Assembly: GCA_050299835.1 (NCBI GenBank)
Contig: JBNKWP010000016.1
Location: forward strand, 11,184 to 75,183
Length of the DNA stretch: 64,000 nucleotides
Origin: JAJDOD01 sp050299835
Lineage (GTDB): Bacteria; Pseudomonadota; Alphaproteobacteria; Rhodobacterales; Rhodobacteraceae
Direction of reading: 5' to 3'
Shown: positions 44,979-53,475 of the stretch, piece by piece
Numbering within the stretch: the first letter of the stretch is position 1
Layout of the letters: every line of letters starts with the position of its first letter
The notes under the pieces: model-generated
The model's input: only the letters and a program-made list of their open reading frames with translations
What the model was told of the DNA's origin: nothing
Database searches by the model: none
Position numbers and translations under genes: made by a program

Positions 44979-45050
44979 GTCCAGTCAGGGAGGAAGATGG
45001 AGGCACATGAAGTGCCTACAAGAGAAACAATGCCCCTGAAATCGGACCTA
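44948..45050 (-). ncRNA. Candidate minus-strand small RNA with strong intrinsic terminator
   Basis: On the minus strand a 10 bp stem (AGGCCGTCTT / AAGACGGCCT, 44955-44978) is followed by eight T, a textbook terminator with no minus-strand gene upstream. Preceding it are a second hairpin (AGGCAC/GTGCCT, 45001-45017) and a single-stranded CTTCCTCCCT tract able to pair with ribosome-binding sites. An AT-rich element (TAAATA near 45050) could be the -10 region. The right boundary is a guess. Confidence 0.45.
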
Positions 45051-45127
45051 TTTATGGCCGGTGCGGGGTCTTATCTGGGTGGAAGATGGTGAAAATCGGG
45101 CGATATACTCGTCTGGACGGAGGGAAA

Positions 45128-46129
45128 ATGGACCCGCAGAACAGCATTCCCGAAACGGCGCTGCGCTGGATCGAAGAGGGCCGTAAGGTTGCGCTCGCGA
45201 CGGTCATCAAGACTTGGGGCTCTGCGCCCAGGCCGGTGGGGTCGCAGCTTGTGGTCGATGCCGACATGGGTTTCGAAGGCTCGGTGTCCGGTGGGTGCGT
45301 GGAAGGCGCGGTCATCACTGAGGCGGTGGAGGCCATGCAGGACGGGAATTGCCGCGTGCTCAGTTTCGGCGTCTCCGATGACACGGCGTTCGAGGTCGGT
45401 CTGGCCTGTGGCGGGCAGATCGAGGTTATGGTTGAACCCGTGGGCCTCGGGCAGGGGCCCTCGGTCGAAGATATCCGCGCCCTGGTGGAGGCGCGCGCGG
45501 CGCGTCGTCCAGTCGTCTGGGAGGTGGATACCGAGAACTGGGGCCGTCGCCTGATAGAGCGGGACCGGGCTGACGCAGAGATCGAAGCCCTGTTCTGGTC
45601 CGACAAGTCGGCCCGCGAGGGTTCCCTCTTTCGCGGGGTCCACAACCCACCCCTTCGTCTGGCGATCATCGGCGCGGTTCACATCGCGCAGCCGCTGGTA
45701 CAGATGGCCCGTCTCGCCGGCTATGACATCGTACTTTGCGATCCGCGCGACAGTTTTGCCTCCGCCGACCGGTTCCCCGGTGAGACCTTCCTGGACGGCT
45801 GGCCGGATGAGGCATTGCAGGCTTTCGGTCTCGACACCCGGACGGCGGTTGTCACGCTCAGCCACGATCCCAAGATCGACACGCCCGCGCTTCAGACGGC
45901 GCTTGCGAGTGAGGCGTTCTATATAGGCGCGCTCGGCTCGACACGGACCCACGGCAAGCGGATCGCCGCGCTTCAGGAAGCAGGACTGAGCAACGAGACA
46001 ATCGCCCGGATCGACGGGCCGGTCGGGCTGGATATCGGTGCCTCGTCGCCCGCGGAGATCGCAATCTCCATCATGGCGGAGATGACGGAACGCCTTCGCA
46101 GGCCCGATACCCGACCGGGGCAGACGTGA
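45128..46129 (+). CDS. XdhC/CoxI family protein
   Basis: The 333-residue protein has an N-terminal XdhC domain (KTWGSAPRPVGSQLV, SVSGGCVEGAVI, LACGGQIEVMVEP) and a C-terminal NAD-binding-like domain (GAVHIAQPLVQMARLAGYD, DPRDSFA). Such proteins bind molybdenum cofactor and insert its sulfurated form into xanthine-dehydrogenase or CO-dehydrogenase-type enzymes. ATG 45128 with GGAGGG is chosen over 45086. It overlaps the next gene (GTGA). No molybdo-hydroxylase is present in the window. Confidence 0.87.
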   Translation: MDPQNSIPETALRWIEEGRKVALATVIKTWGSAPRPVGSQLVVDADMGFEGSVSGGCVEGAVITEAVEAMQDGNCRVLSFGVSDDTAFEVGLACGGQIEVMVEPVGLGQGPSVEDIRALVEARAARRPVVWEVDTENWGRRLIERDRADAEIEALFWSDKSAREGSLFRGVHNPPLRLAIIGAVHIAQPLVQMARLAGYDIVLCDPRDSFASADRFPGETFLDGWPDEALQAFGLDTRTAVVTLSHDPKIDTPALQTALASEAFYIGALGSTRTHGKRIAALQEAGLSNETIARIDGPVGLDIGASSPAEIAISIMAEMTERLRRPDTRPGQT

Positions 46130-47118
46130 CCTTCGGCACCATTCCGGTCTCCGAGGCGCTTGGCAGCATTCTGGCGCATTCGCTTCGTTTGAATGACGGG
46201 GTTCTGAAAAAGGGCACCGTGCTGGAAGAGGGTCACATCGCTTCACTGAACGCATCGGGGCATGAGAGTATCGTTGTTGCGCGGCTTGACCCAGACGATG
46301 TGACGGAGGACGAGGCCGCCCGCCGGATCGGGGCGCGGCTCACCGGGACGGGCTTGCGGCTGGGTCCTGCGTTCACGGGCCGCGCCAACCTGATTGCCGA
46401 CATGGCGGGGCTGATCCGGGTCGATCCCGCACAAGTGGATGCCATGAACCGGGTGGATGAGGGGCTGACCCTCGCAACGCTGCCGGATCTGATGCGTGTG
46501 GACGCGGACCAGCTTGTCGCGACGGTCAAGGTGATCCCCTACGGATTGCCGGAAGTTGTCGTGGGTGCCGGGGAGGACTGTCTGGTGGGCGAGGCGATCC
46601 GTCTCATGCCTTTCATTGGCGGGTCGGCCCGTCTCGTGATGACGCGAACTCCGGGTTTCAAGGAGAGCCTGCTCGCCAAGGGCGAGGAGGTCATCCGGGC
46701 GCGTCTGGACACGCTGGGATATGCGCTGGATCACGTCGCGGTCGTGTCCCATGACGCGCAATCGGTGGCCGAAACCCTTTCCGGCGACGCGGATCTCACG
46801 CTGATCCTCGGCGCTTCCGCCACGTCAGACCGGGAGGATGTGGCACCTGCGGCAGTCGTGCAGGCCGGAGGCCGGATCGACCGGTTCGGAATGCCCGTTG
46901 ACCCTGGCAACCTTCTGTTCTTCGGACAGCTCAAAGGCCACCCGGTCGTTGGCCTGCCCGGATGCGCACGTTCCCCGGCACTCAATGGCGTGGATTGGGT
47001 TCTGGAACGGCTCTCCGCCGGGCTCCACGTCACGTCCGACGATATCGCGGCGATGGGCGTTGGCGGGCTACTCAAGGAAATGCCGGGCCGCCCGCAGCCG
47101 CGACGACCGGGGAATTAG
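46126..47118 (+). CDS. Molybdopterin-binding (MoeA/MogA-domain-like) protein
   Basis: The 330-residue protein starts at GTG 46126, overlapping the XdhC-family stop by four bases. It contains SEALGSILAHSLRL near the N-terminus. A C-terminal molybdopterin-binding-like domain carries LILGASATSDREDVAPAAVV and MPVDPGNLLFFG. It is shorter than MoeA and lacks its full domain set, which suggests a specialised cofactor insertion or modification factor for the XdhC-linked enzyme. Confidence 0.82.
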   Translation: MTFGTIPVSEALGSILAHSLRLNDGVLKKGTVLEEGHIASLNASGHESIVVARLDPDDVTEDEAARRIGARLTGTGLRLGPAFTGRANLIADMAGLIRVDPAQVDAMNRVDEGLTLATLPDLMRVDADQLVATVKVIPYGLPEVVVGAGEDCLVGEAIRLMPFIGGSARLVMTRTPGFKESLLAKGEEVIRARLDTLGYALDHVAVVSHDAQSVAETLSGDADLTLILGASATSDREDVAPAAVVQAGGRIDRFGMPVDPGNLLFFGQLKGHPVVGLPGCARSPALNGVDWVLERLSAGLHVTSDDIAAMGVGGLLKEMPGRPQPRRPGN

Positions 47119-47204
47119 CCTCCTGCACGGTTGGCCAGATTGCCGATTCAGCTTTGCGCCGAAATGCGCTATGAGACCGCAATGACAAGAAACAGAGGCA
47201 AGGC

Positions 47205-48725
47205 ATGAGCGTACCGAAACCCGTTGTTCTTTGTATCATGGATGGATGGGGTCTGCGCGACGATCCGACCGCCAACGCCCCTAAACTGGCGGATACTCCG
47301 ACCTATGACCGGATCATGGCCACCTGTCCGCACGCCGCGCTCGTCACCCATGGCAGGGATGTCGGCCTGCCGACCGGGCAGATGGGCAACTCCGAAGTCG
47401 GACACACGAATATCGGGGCGGGCCGGATCGTGGCGATGGATCTCGGTCAGATTGACCTGGCAATCGAGGATGGCAGCTTTTTCGGGAATGCGGCGATCGA
47501 CGAATTCGCCGGAAAGATCCGGGACAAGGACGGCGTGGCGCATGTGATCGGGCTTGCATCGCCCGGCGGGGTCCATTCGCATCAGGATCATCTCGTAGCT
47601 GCGGCGAAGGCGCTGGTTGATCGGGGCCTTGAGGTCGTCGTTCACGCGATCACCGACGGGCGCGATGTGGCACCTCAATCAGCCTATGAACAGGTCGGGA
47701 AGATGAGCCGCGATCTGCCGGATGGAGTGAAGATCGTCACCGTATCGGGCCGCTACTTTGCGATGGACCGCGACAACCGCTGGAAGCGCGTGAAACGCGC
47801 TTACGATGCCATGGTCCTTGGGCAGGGCGAGGCATTGGGCGACCCCATCGAGGGGATCGCGACGTGCTATGACCGCGACCAGACCGACGAGTTCATCGAG
47901 CCCTTCGTCGTTGAGGGCTACGCCGGCATGAAAGATGGTGACGGTGTCTTCTTCGTCAATTTTCGCGCCGACCGCGCACGGGAAATCCTGCGCGCCATCG
48001 GCGAGCCGGGTTTCTCGGAGTTCGAAATTGGCGACCGCCCGAAGTTCTCCGTTCTGCTGGGCATGGTAGATTATTCGGACGATCACAACGCCTATATGAA
48101 CACGGTCTTTCCGAAGAAGAAGATCGAGAACACGCTGGGTGCCTGGGTCGCAAAACAGGGTCTCACACAGTTCCGGTTGGCGGAGACGGAGAAGTACCCC
48201 CACGTCACCTTCTTTCTCAACGGCGGCAAGGAAGTGCCGGAGGAGGGCGAAGACCGCTTCATGCCGAAATCTCCCGACGTTGCGACCTATGACCTTCAGC
48301 CGGAGATGAGCGCACCAGAAGTGACGGCGAAATTCGTCGAAGCCATCGAGGCGGGCTATGACCTGATCGTGGTCAATTTCGCAAACCCCGACATGGTCGG
48401 CCATACTGGCGATCTGGAGGCGGCGAAGAAGGCCTGCGAGGCCGTGGATCGTGGACTGGCGGCGGTTGTAGATGCGCTGGACAGGGCGGGCGGGGCGATG
48501 GTTCTGACCGCCGACCACGGCAATTGCGAAACCATGATCGATCCGGAAACGGGCGGGCCGCACACGGCACATACCACGAATCTCGTGCCTGTCGCGCTGA
48601 TCGGCGGGCCACGAGGCGTTTCTCTGCGCAATGGACGGTTGGCCGATCTTGCGCCGACAGTGCTTGACCTGATGGGGCTGGAACTGCCGCCGGAGATGAC
48701 CGGGGAAAGTCTGATCAAGCGATGA
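47205..48725 (+). CDS. gpmI: 2,3-Bisphosphoglycerate-independent phosphoglycerate mutase
   Basis: GpmI interconverts 3- and 2-phosphoglycerate. The 506-residue alkaline-phosphatase-superfamily enzyme has DGWG near the start (metal site) and the nucleophile Ser in QMGNSEVGHTNIGAGR. NFANPDMVGHTG and LTADHGNCE, further metal ligands, follow downstream. Its stop overlaps the envC-like start (ATGA), so glycolysis and cell-division genes are co-transcribed, a common order in Rhodobacterales. Confidence 0.95.
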   Translation: MSVPKPVVLCIMDGWGLRDDPTANAPKLADTPTYDRIMATCPHAALVTHGRDVGLPTGQMGNSEVGHTNIGAGRIVAMDLGQIDLAIEDGSFFGNAAIDEFAGKIRDKDGVAHVIGLASPGGVHSHQDHLVAAAKALVDRGLEVVVHAITDGRDVAPQSAYEQVGKMSRDLPDGVKIVTVSGRYFAMDRDNRWKRVKRAYDAMVLGQGEALGDPIEGIATCYDRDQTDEFIEPFVVEGYAGMKDGDGVFFVNFRADRAREILRAIGEPGFSEFEIGDRPKFSVLLGMVDYSDDHNAYMNTVFPKKKIENTLGAWVAKQGLTQFRLAETEKYPHVTFFLNGGKEVPEEGEDRFMPKSPDVATYDLQPEMSAPEVTAKFVEAIEAGYDLIVVNFANPDMVGHTGDLEAAKKACEAVDRGLAAVVDALDRAGGAMVLTADHGNCETMIDPETGGPHTAHTTNLVPVALIGGPRGVSLRNGRLADLAPTVLDLMGLELPPEMTGESLIKR

Positions 48726-49810
48726 TACGCGCCATTTCCCTGAGCGTCGCACTGTTTTTGGCGGGTGCCTCTTCTGCGGATGAGGCGCTGAGCGCAAGGG
48801 AACGCCTGTTGGCTGCTGCGGGGTTGGTCGAAGCGGCGGAAACGGCAGGCGACAGGATCGCAGCGCTGACCGATGCGGTGCGGGCCTATGACGCCGGACT
48901 GTCCGCCATGCGATCGGAAATCCGGTCTCTGGTGCTTAAAGAAAGACAGATCGAGAGACAACTGTCGTCCGAGGACAGCGAAATATCCTCACTTCTGGCG
49001 ATGATGCAGAACGCATCTCGCCGGGCGGAGGCGGAAAGCCTTCTGCACCCCGGAAGCGCTCTTGATACGATCCGGGCCGGAACATTGACCAGCGCCGTTG
49101 TTCCGGCACTTCAGGACCGCGCCGCCGAGTTGGAGGGTCAACTCCGGGAACTTGAGGACATCAAGGCGGTTGTGGCGACCGCGCAGGATGGATTGATCCG
49201 CAGCCGGGCCGAAGTTCAGGGGGCACGGGCGGCTCTGGCCGAAGCGCTCGCGGCCCGCACGGATCTGCCGCCGCGACTCGCGACCAACGAGGCCGCGATG
49301 GAGGCCCTTGTGAACAGCGCCGATACATTGTCCGTCCTTGCGGACAGTCTGTTCTCGGGGGAGGAACGTCGCCCGGGCAATGGCGGATCGCGCTGGTCGG
49401 CACCGGTTGCGGGGAAAATCGTCACAGCGGACGGTGGATCGGACACACGTCCGGGCTGGTCCATGATCACCGAACCAAAAGCGCTTGTCGTCGCACCTAC
49501 CGATGCAAGCGTCCGTTTTTCCAGAGAAATAGAGCGTGAAGGAACGGTTGTTGTGCTTGAGGCCGACGCCGGCAGGCTGGTCCTTTTTGCTGGGCTGTCC
49601 AACAGTTTCGTCTCGCCAGGCCAGGTTCTGGACCGTGGTGAGGCCTTGGGCTTTGCTGGTACGGGAAACACGGGCGCACAAGATAATTTGAACGTTGAGG
49701 GGGTGGAGAGTAGTCTTTTGCCCGGCGAAACGGTTTATATGGAAATCAGGCAGGGAGGCGCGCCGGTCGATCCGGTGACGGTCCTGACCATGGAAAAAGA
49801 ACAAGGATAA
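48722..49810 (+). CDS. EnvC-like murein hydrolase activator with degenerate LytM domain
   Basis: The 362-residue exported protein has a signal peptide, a long coiled-coil (residues ~20-200) and a C-terminal LytM/M23 domain (from ~250). The usual zinc ligands are lost: the terminal HLHFE-type motif reads VYMEIRQ. A loss of zinc ligands is also known for EnvC, which activates amidases instead of cutting itself. It overlaps gpmI upstream, and ctpA follows after three bases. Confidence 0.87.
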   Translation: MIRAISLSVALFLAGASSADEALSARERLLAAAGLVEAAETAGDRIAALTDAVRAYDAGLSAMRSEIRSLVLKERQIERQLSSEDSEISSLLAMMQNASRRAEAESLLHPGSALDTIRAGTLTSAVVPALQDRAAELEGQLRELEDIKAVVATAQDGLIRSRAEVQGARAALAEALAARTDLPPRLATNEAAMEALVNSADTLSVLADSLFSGEERRPGNGGSRWSAPVAGKIVTADGGSDTRPGWSMITEPKALVVAPTDASVRFSREIEREGTVVVLEADAGRLVLFAGLSNSFVSPGQVLDRGEALGFAGTGNTGAQDNLNVEGVESSLLPGETVYMEIRQGGAPVDPVTVLTMEKEQG

Positions 49811-49813
49811 AAC

Positions 49814-51172
49814 ATGCGACAGTTTTTTCTGGCGACGATCACCGGGATCATGTTCGGTGCGGTAGTGACCACTCAGGTCGCCGGTCCCCTGATCGCCCAG
49901 GAGTCGGAGAAAAAGGCGAGCATCTACGAACAGCTCGATCTGTTTGGCGATATTTTCGAGCGTATTCGCTCGCAATATGTCGAAGAGGTTGAGGCGGAAG
50001 AACTGATCGAAGCCGCCATCAACGGAATGCTGACCTCGCTCGATCCGCACTCCTCCTACCTTTCGCCTGACGATGCCCAGGCAATGCGGGTGCAGACCCG
50101 TGGGGAGTTTGGCGGTCTGGGCATCGAGGTGACCCAGGAAGAAGGCTTCGTGAAGGTCGTCTCGCCGATTGACGGGACGCCGGCAGATGACGCGGGCGTC
50201 GAAGCAGGAGATTTCATTACCCATGTGGACGGTGAAAGCGTTCTGGGACTGACGCTCGACGAGGCGGTTGAAATGATGCGCGGACCGGTCGGTTCCGAAA
50301 TCGTCATCACCGTGGTTCGGAAAGATCAGCCCGAGCCTTTCGATGTCTCGATCATCCGCGATACGATCAAGCTGACCGCCGTGCGCAGCCGGGTGCAGGG
50401 CGAGACGGTGGTTCTTCGACTGACCACGTTCAGCGACCAGACCTTCCCGACCATGCGCGACCAGTTGGCCGAGAAAGTCGAGGAACTGGGTGGCATGGAC
50501 AATGTGAACGGCTTCGTGATCGACCTGCGCAACAATCCCGGCGGCCTGCTGACACAAGCGATCCGCGTGTCGGATGCGTTCCTGGATTCGGGTGAGATCG
50601 TTTCGACACGGGGGCGCGAACCGCAGGACGGCGACCGCTTCAACGCCGAGCCGGGAGATTTGGCGGAAGGCAAGCCGATCGTCGTTCTGATCAACGGCGG
50701 TTCGGCAAGCGCGTCCGAGATCGTGGCGGGGGCTCTTCAGGATCACCGCAGAGCGATCGTCGTGGGAACGAAATCCTTCGGCAAGGGATCGGTGCAGACG
50801 GTGATGCCTTTGCGGGGCGACGGCGCGATGCGCCTGACCACAGCTCGGTATTACACGCCCTCGGGCAGGTCGATTCAGGCGCTGGGTGTCTCGCCCGACA
50901 TCATCGTCGAGCAGCCGCCGCGCGTCGAGGCTTCGGAAGAAGATGAGCCCACGACACGGAACAGCCGTTCGGAAGCCGATCTGCGGGGATCGCTGACGAG
51001 CGACCTCAGCGAAGACGAACGCCGCCAGATCGAGGAAGACCGTGAGCGGGCCCAGGCCGCTGCCGACCTTCGGAAAGAGGATTACCAGCTGGCTTATGCC
51101 ATCGACATCCTGAAAGGCCTTTCCGCACTCGGTCCGGAATATGCGGCAACCCTTGCTGAGCAGGCCAACTGA
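49814..51172 (+). CDS. ctpA: S41 family C-terminal processing peptidase
   Basis: The 452-residue periplasmic protease has a signal anchor, an N-terminal helical part, a PDZ domain around residues 95-175 (GGLGIEV...VKVVSPIDGTPA) and the S41 catalytic core. The nucleophile Ser is in INGGSASASEIVAGAL and the Lys in VGTKSFGKGSVQ. It should trim C-termini of envelope proteins and peptidoglycan hydrolases, fitting its position after an EnvC gene. A strong terminator follows. Confidence 0.94.
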   Translation: MRQFFLATITGIMFGAVVTTQVAGPLIAQESEKKASIYEQLDLFGDIFERIRSQYVEEVEAEELIEAAINGMLTSLDPHSSYLSPDDAQAMRVQTRGEFGGLGIEVTQEEGFVKVVSPIDGTPADDAGVEAGDFITHVDGESVLGLTLDEAVEMMRGPVGSEIVITVVRKDQPEPFDVSIIRDTIKLTAVRSRVQGETVVLRLTTFSDQTFPTMRDQLAEKVEELGGMDNVNGFVIDLRNNPGGLLTQAIRVSDAFLDSGEIVSTRGREPQDGDRFNAEPGDLAEGKPIVVLINGGSASASEIVAGALQDHRRAIVVGTKSFGKGSVQTVMPLRGDGAMRLTTARYYTPSGRSIQALGVSPDIIVEQPPRVEASEEDEPTTRNSRSEADLRGSLTSDLSEDERRQIEEDRERAQAAADLRKEDYQLAYAIDILKGLSALGPEYAATLAEQAN

Positions 51173-51199
51173 GCCCACGGAGCTCGCTCAAAACACAGG

Positions 51200-51230
51200 A
51201 AAAGCCGCGTCCGAATGGGCGCGGCTTTTT
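51200..51230 (+). terminator. Rho-independent terminator after ctpA
   Basis: The stem AAAAGCCGCG / CGCGGCTTTT is followed by TTTTT, 28 bases beyond the ctpA stop. It closes the gpmI-envC-ctpA operon. Confidence 0.85.
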
Positions 51231-51366
51231 CGCTTGATCCGGACTCCAGTGCCTCCGGCGCAATAAGCCCGATCTTCGTTGCCCTGATCCTGTTCCAGCC
51301 GTTTGTCCTGAGCGTTCTCGCGCTCTCGCTTGTGAGCAGTGCTCACGCGGGCTATAGGCTCGCGCC

Positions 51367-52371
51367 ATGACCGCCCCGACAAAATCACATGGAACACGCT
51401 CCGCGGTGCTTTCGTCCGCGCCGAGCGATCTCATTGGGGATCGTGTGCCTGCCGCCAAAATCTGGACGGCGCAGGTCATCACGCTCTTTCCAGAGGTCTT
51501 TCCCGGCGTTTTGGGCGCATCCCTGACTGGCAAGGCTCTGGATCGGGAACTGTGGCGCCTCGATCCGATTGATCTGCGGGTTTTCGGCGAGGGCAAGCAC
51601 CGCAAGGTCGATGACACCCCGGCCGGGGGCGGCGCCGGGCTGGTTTTGCGAGCCGACATCATGGGCAAGGCGATTGCTTTCGCGAAGAAGCGTCGGGAAT
51701 TGCCGCTCTACTACCTTTCGCCCCGTGGACGGCGTTTTGATCAGGCGATGGCGCGGGACTGGGCGGAGGGACCGGGCGTTTGCCTGATCGCGGGGCGATT
51801 CGAGGGGTTGGATCAAAGAGTGATCGACCATTTCGGGATCGAGGAAGTCAGCCTTGGCGATTTCGTGATGACTGGCGGCGAAATAGCTGCGCAGGCGATG
51901 ATCGACGCATCTGTGCGCCTGTTGCCCGGCGTGCTGGGGAACGCCGTTTCCACCGAGGAGGAGAGCTTCTCTGCGGGGTTACTGGAACATCCTCAATACA
52001 CGCGCCCTGCTTTGTGGGAGGGGCAGACCATTCCCGAAGTTCTGACCTCCGGTGATCACGGAGCAGTAGAACGCTGGCGCCGCCAGGAATCCGAGCGCCT
52101 GACCAAGGTGCGTCGCCCGGATCTTCTGGAAGCCGAGAGCCCGGCAATGCCCTCGGAAGTTCTGCGGGTCACTGACGCCGAAAGCTTTGCACGGTTCATT
52201 CGAAAATCATTTGACCAACCGCTTGGCATCTACAGCGATTTCAATGGCGCTGAGGATGCGATCGAGGCGATGCTTGCCTGCATTGAGGACAACAAATACG
52301 ACGTTGCTCTGCCCAAGAACCCATGGACTGCTGCCGCTCGGTTGATGTGGCTGGGTCGCAACTACGAATAG
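51367..52371 (+). CDS. trmD: tRNA (guanine37-N1)-methyltransferase TrmD with C-terminal extension
   Basis: TrmD makes m1G37 in tRNA. The SPOUT knot features are intact: DTPAGGGAGLVLRAD, AGRFEGLDQRV, SLGDFVMTGGE and LLPGVLGN. The C-terminal lobe RRPDLLEA marks the usual end near residue 255. This protein continues for about 80 more residues to 334 with a sequence I do not recognise (for example GIYSDFNGAEDA, ALPKNPW, LMWLGRNYE). The N-terminal ~35 residues before WTAQVITLFPEVFPG are a moderate extension seen in relatives. It precedes rplS, the normal gene order. Confidence 0.9.
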   Translation: MTAPTKSHGTRSAVLSSAPSDLIGDRVPAAKIWTAQVITLFPEVFPGVLGASLTGKALDRELWRLDPIDLRVFGEGKHRKVDDTPAGGGAGLVLRADIMGKAIAFAKKRRELPLYYLSPRGRRFDQAMARDWAEGPGVCLIAGRFEGLDQRVIDHFGIEEVSLGDFVMTGGEIAAQAMIDASVRLLPGVLGNAVSTEEESFSAGLLEHPQYTRPALWEGQTIPEVLTSGDHGAVERWRRQESERLTKVRRPDLLEAESPAMPSEVLRVTDAESFARFIRKSFDQPLGIYSDFNGAEDAIEAMLACIEDNKYDVALPKNPWTAAARLMWLGRNYE

Positions 52372-52375
52372 GGGC

Positions 52376-52404
52376 TTGATTGGCCACCGAACCCGCCTTA
52401 TACG
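52376..52404 (+). promoter_or_regulatory. Probable promoter for rplS
   Basis: TTGATT (52376-52381) and TATACG (52399-52404) are 17 bases apart, just after trmD. This would start a ~140-base leader before rplS and explain independent expression of the ribosomal proteins. Confidence 0.6.
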
Positions 52405-52549
52405 GCGCAGGTTCGCGCATATGCGGACAGACAAGCAAACGACACCTGCATCCTCCGGCGGGCGGCATGACCGGCCCCAAGACAAACCGGAGCTCTGAGG
52501 CGCGATACACCTCTCGGGACCAACCCGGGGCAGCATAGGAGTGCGTCAG

Positions 52550-52930
52550 ATGGACCTGATCGCAGAACTGGAAGCCGAGCAAGTGGCCGCGCTTGGCAAG
52601 GAAATTCCGGATTTCAAGGCGGGTGACACGATCCGCGTCGGCTACAAGGTGACGGAAGGCACGCGGACCCGCGTGCAGAACTACGAAGGCGTCTGCATTG
52701 CCCGCAAGAATGGCGCTGGCATTGCAGGTTCGTTCACCGTCCGCAAGATTTCCTTCGGTGAGGGCGTGGAGCGTGTGTTCCCGCTGCATTCGACCAATAT
52801 CGAAAGCATCACCGTTGTGCGCCGTGGCCGTGTCCGCCGCGCGAAACTGTACTACCTGCGCTCGCGTCGCGGCAAATCGGCCCGTATCGCCGAAGACGCG
52901 AACTACAAGCCCAAATCCGCGGAGGCCTGA
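52550..52930 (+). CDS. rplS: 50S ribosomal protein L19
   Basis: The 126-residue protein is canonical L19, with PDFKAGDTIRVGYKV, RVQNYEGVCIARKN, SFTVRKISFGEGVERVFP and RRAKLYYLRSRRGKSARI. ATG 52550 is used: its GGAG lies eight bases upstream, whereas an in-frame GTG at 52541 would leave no spacing. rpmE follows after three bases. Confidence 0.97.
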   Translation: MDLIAELEAEQVAALGKEIPDFKAGDTIRVGYKVTEGTRTRVQNYEGVCIARKNGAGIAGSFTVRKISFGEGVERVFPLHSTNIESITVVRRGRVRRAKLYYLRSRRGKSARIAEDANYKPKSAEA

Positions 52931-52933
52931 TCG

Positions 52934-53155
52934 ATGAAGAAGGACACTCATCCCGACTATCACGTCATCGAAGTGAAGATGACCAATGGCGACATCGTGC
53001 AGATGCGGTCGACCTGGGGCTCCGAAGGCGACACGCTGTCGCTGGACATTGACCCCACCGTTCACCCCGCCTGGACCGGCGGCGGCACCCGTCTGATGGA
53101 TACCGGTGGCCGGGTTTCGAAGTTCAAGAAGAAATACGAAGGCCTGGGTTTCTGA
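52934..53155 (+). CDS. rpmE: 50S ribosomal protein L31
   Basis: The 73-residue L31 has THPDYHVIEVKMTNGD, STWG-EGDTLSLDID, HPAWTGG and GRVSKFKKKYEGLGF. It lacks the four zinc Cys of the Zn-type, so it is the zinc-free form, which avoids zinc limitation. It shares transcription with rplS and ends before a strong terminator. Confidence 0.97.
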   Translation: MKKDTHPDYHVIEVKMTNGDIVQMRSTWGSEGDTLSLDIDPTVHPAWTGGGTRLMDTGGRVSKFKKKYEGLGF

Positions 53156-53183
53156 TCCCAAGCCTCTGTCCGAGGGACATTGG

Positions 53184-53213
53184 AAACGCCGCTCCGAAAG
53201 GGGCGGCGTTTTT
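53184..53213 (+). terminator. Rho-independent terminator after rpmE
   Basis: A 12 bp stem (AAACGCCGCTCC / GGGGCGGCGTTT, loop GAAA) is followed by TTT, 28 bases after the rpmE stop. Confidence 0.88.
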
Positions 53214-53309
53214 CGTTGCGGGTTAATGAAGCGTCCGGGCGGAAGGCGTTGCGGGCAACGAAGAGCGGCGTTAATGCCCTCAAACCCAGAGAAAACGGGC
53301 GGAATCGCC

Positions 53310-53375
53310 ACGTCGGTAATGCGTCGGTATCACGTCGGTATTACGTCGGTGCCAACGTCGGTGGCCTGTGGATAA
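53310..53375 (+). repeat. Five 8-bp direct repeats at ~11 bp period plus a DnaA box
   Basis: The unit (A/G)CGTCGGT occurs at 53310, 53321, 53332, 53343 and 53355, spaced 11, 11, 11 and 12 bases, so all lie on one face of the helix. Four bases after the last copy is TGTGGATAA (53367-53375), the complement of the DnaA-box consensus. The arrangement resembles iterons, but could be a binding array for another regulator. Confidence 0.55.
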
Positions 53376-53475
53376 GCGGCAGGGACGGGGTGCGTGCGGT
53401 AAGGAAGGTTGATGAGGGGTTAAGTATTGTGGAGTGGGCTCGCTCACGCATCCAATGTCCGCTATGAGCCCATAG

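Larger units (their letters stand above)
53156..53475. other. Intergenic region downstream of rpmE
   Basis: About 320 bases hold the rpmE terminator, a cluster of five short direct repeats with ~11 bp spacing and a DnaA-box consensus. Small frames across it look spurious. The right end contains the 3' end of the minus-strand membrane-protein gene. Confidence 0.6.

Noticed and set aside
48989..51178. A 729-codon minus-strand frame opposite envC-ctpA
   Set aside because: It is antisense to two clear family members with full motifs; no motif in the antisense product.
53310..53362. Possible CRISPR repeat cluster
   Set aside because: Units are 8 bases with 3-base spacers, far too short for CRISPR repeats and spacers, and no cas gene is present.
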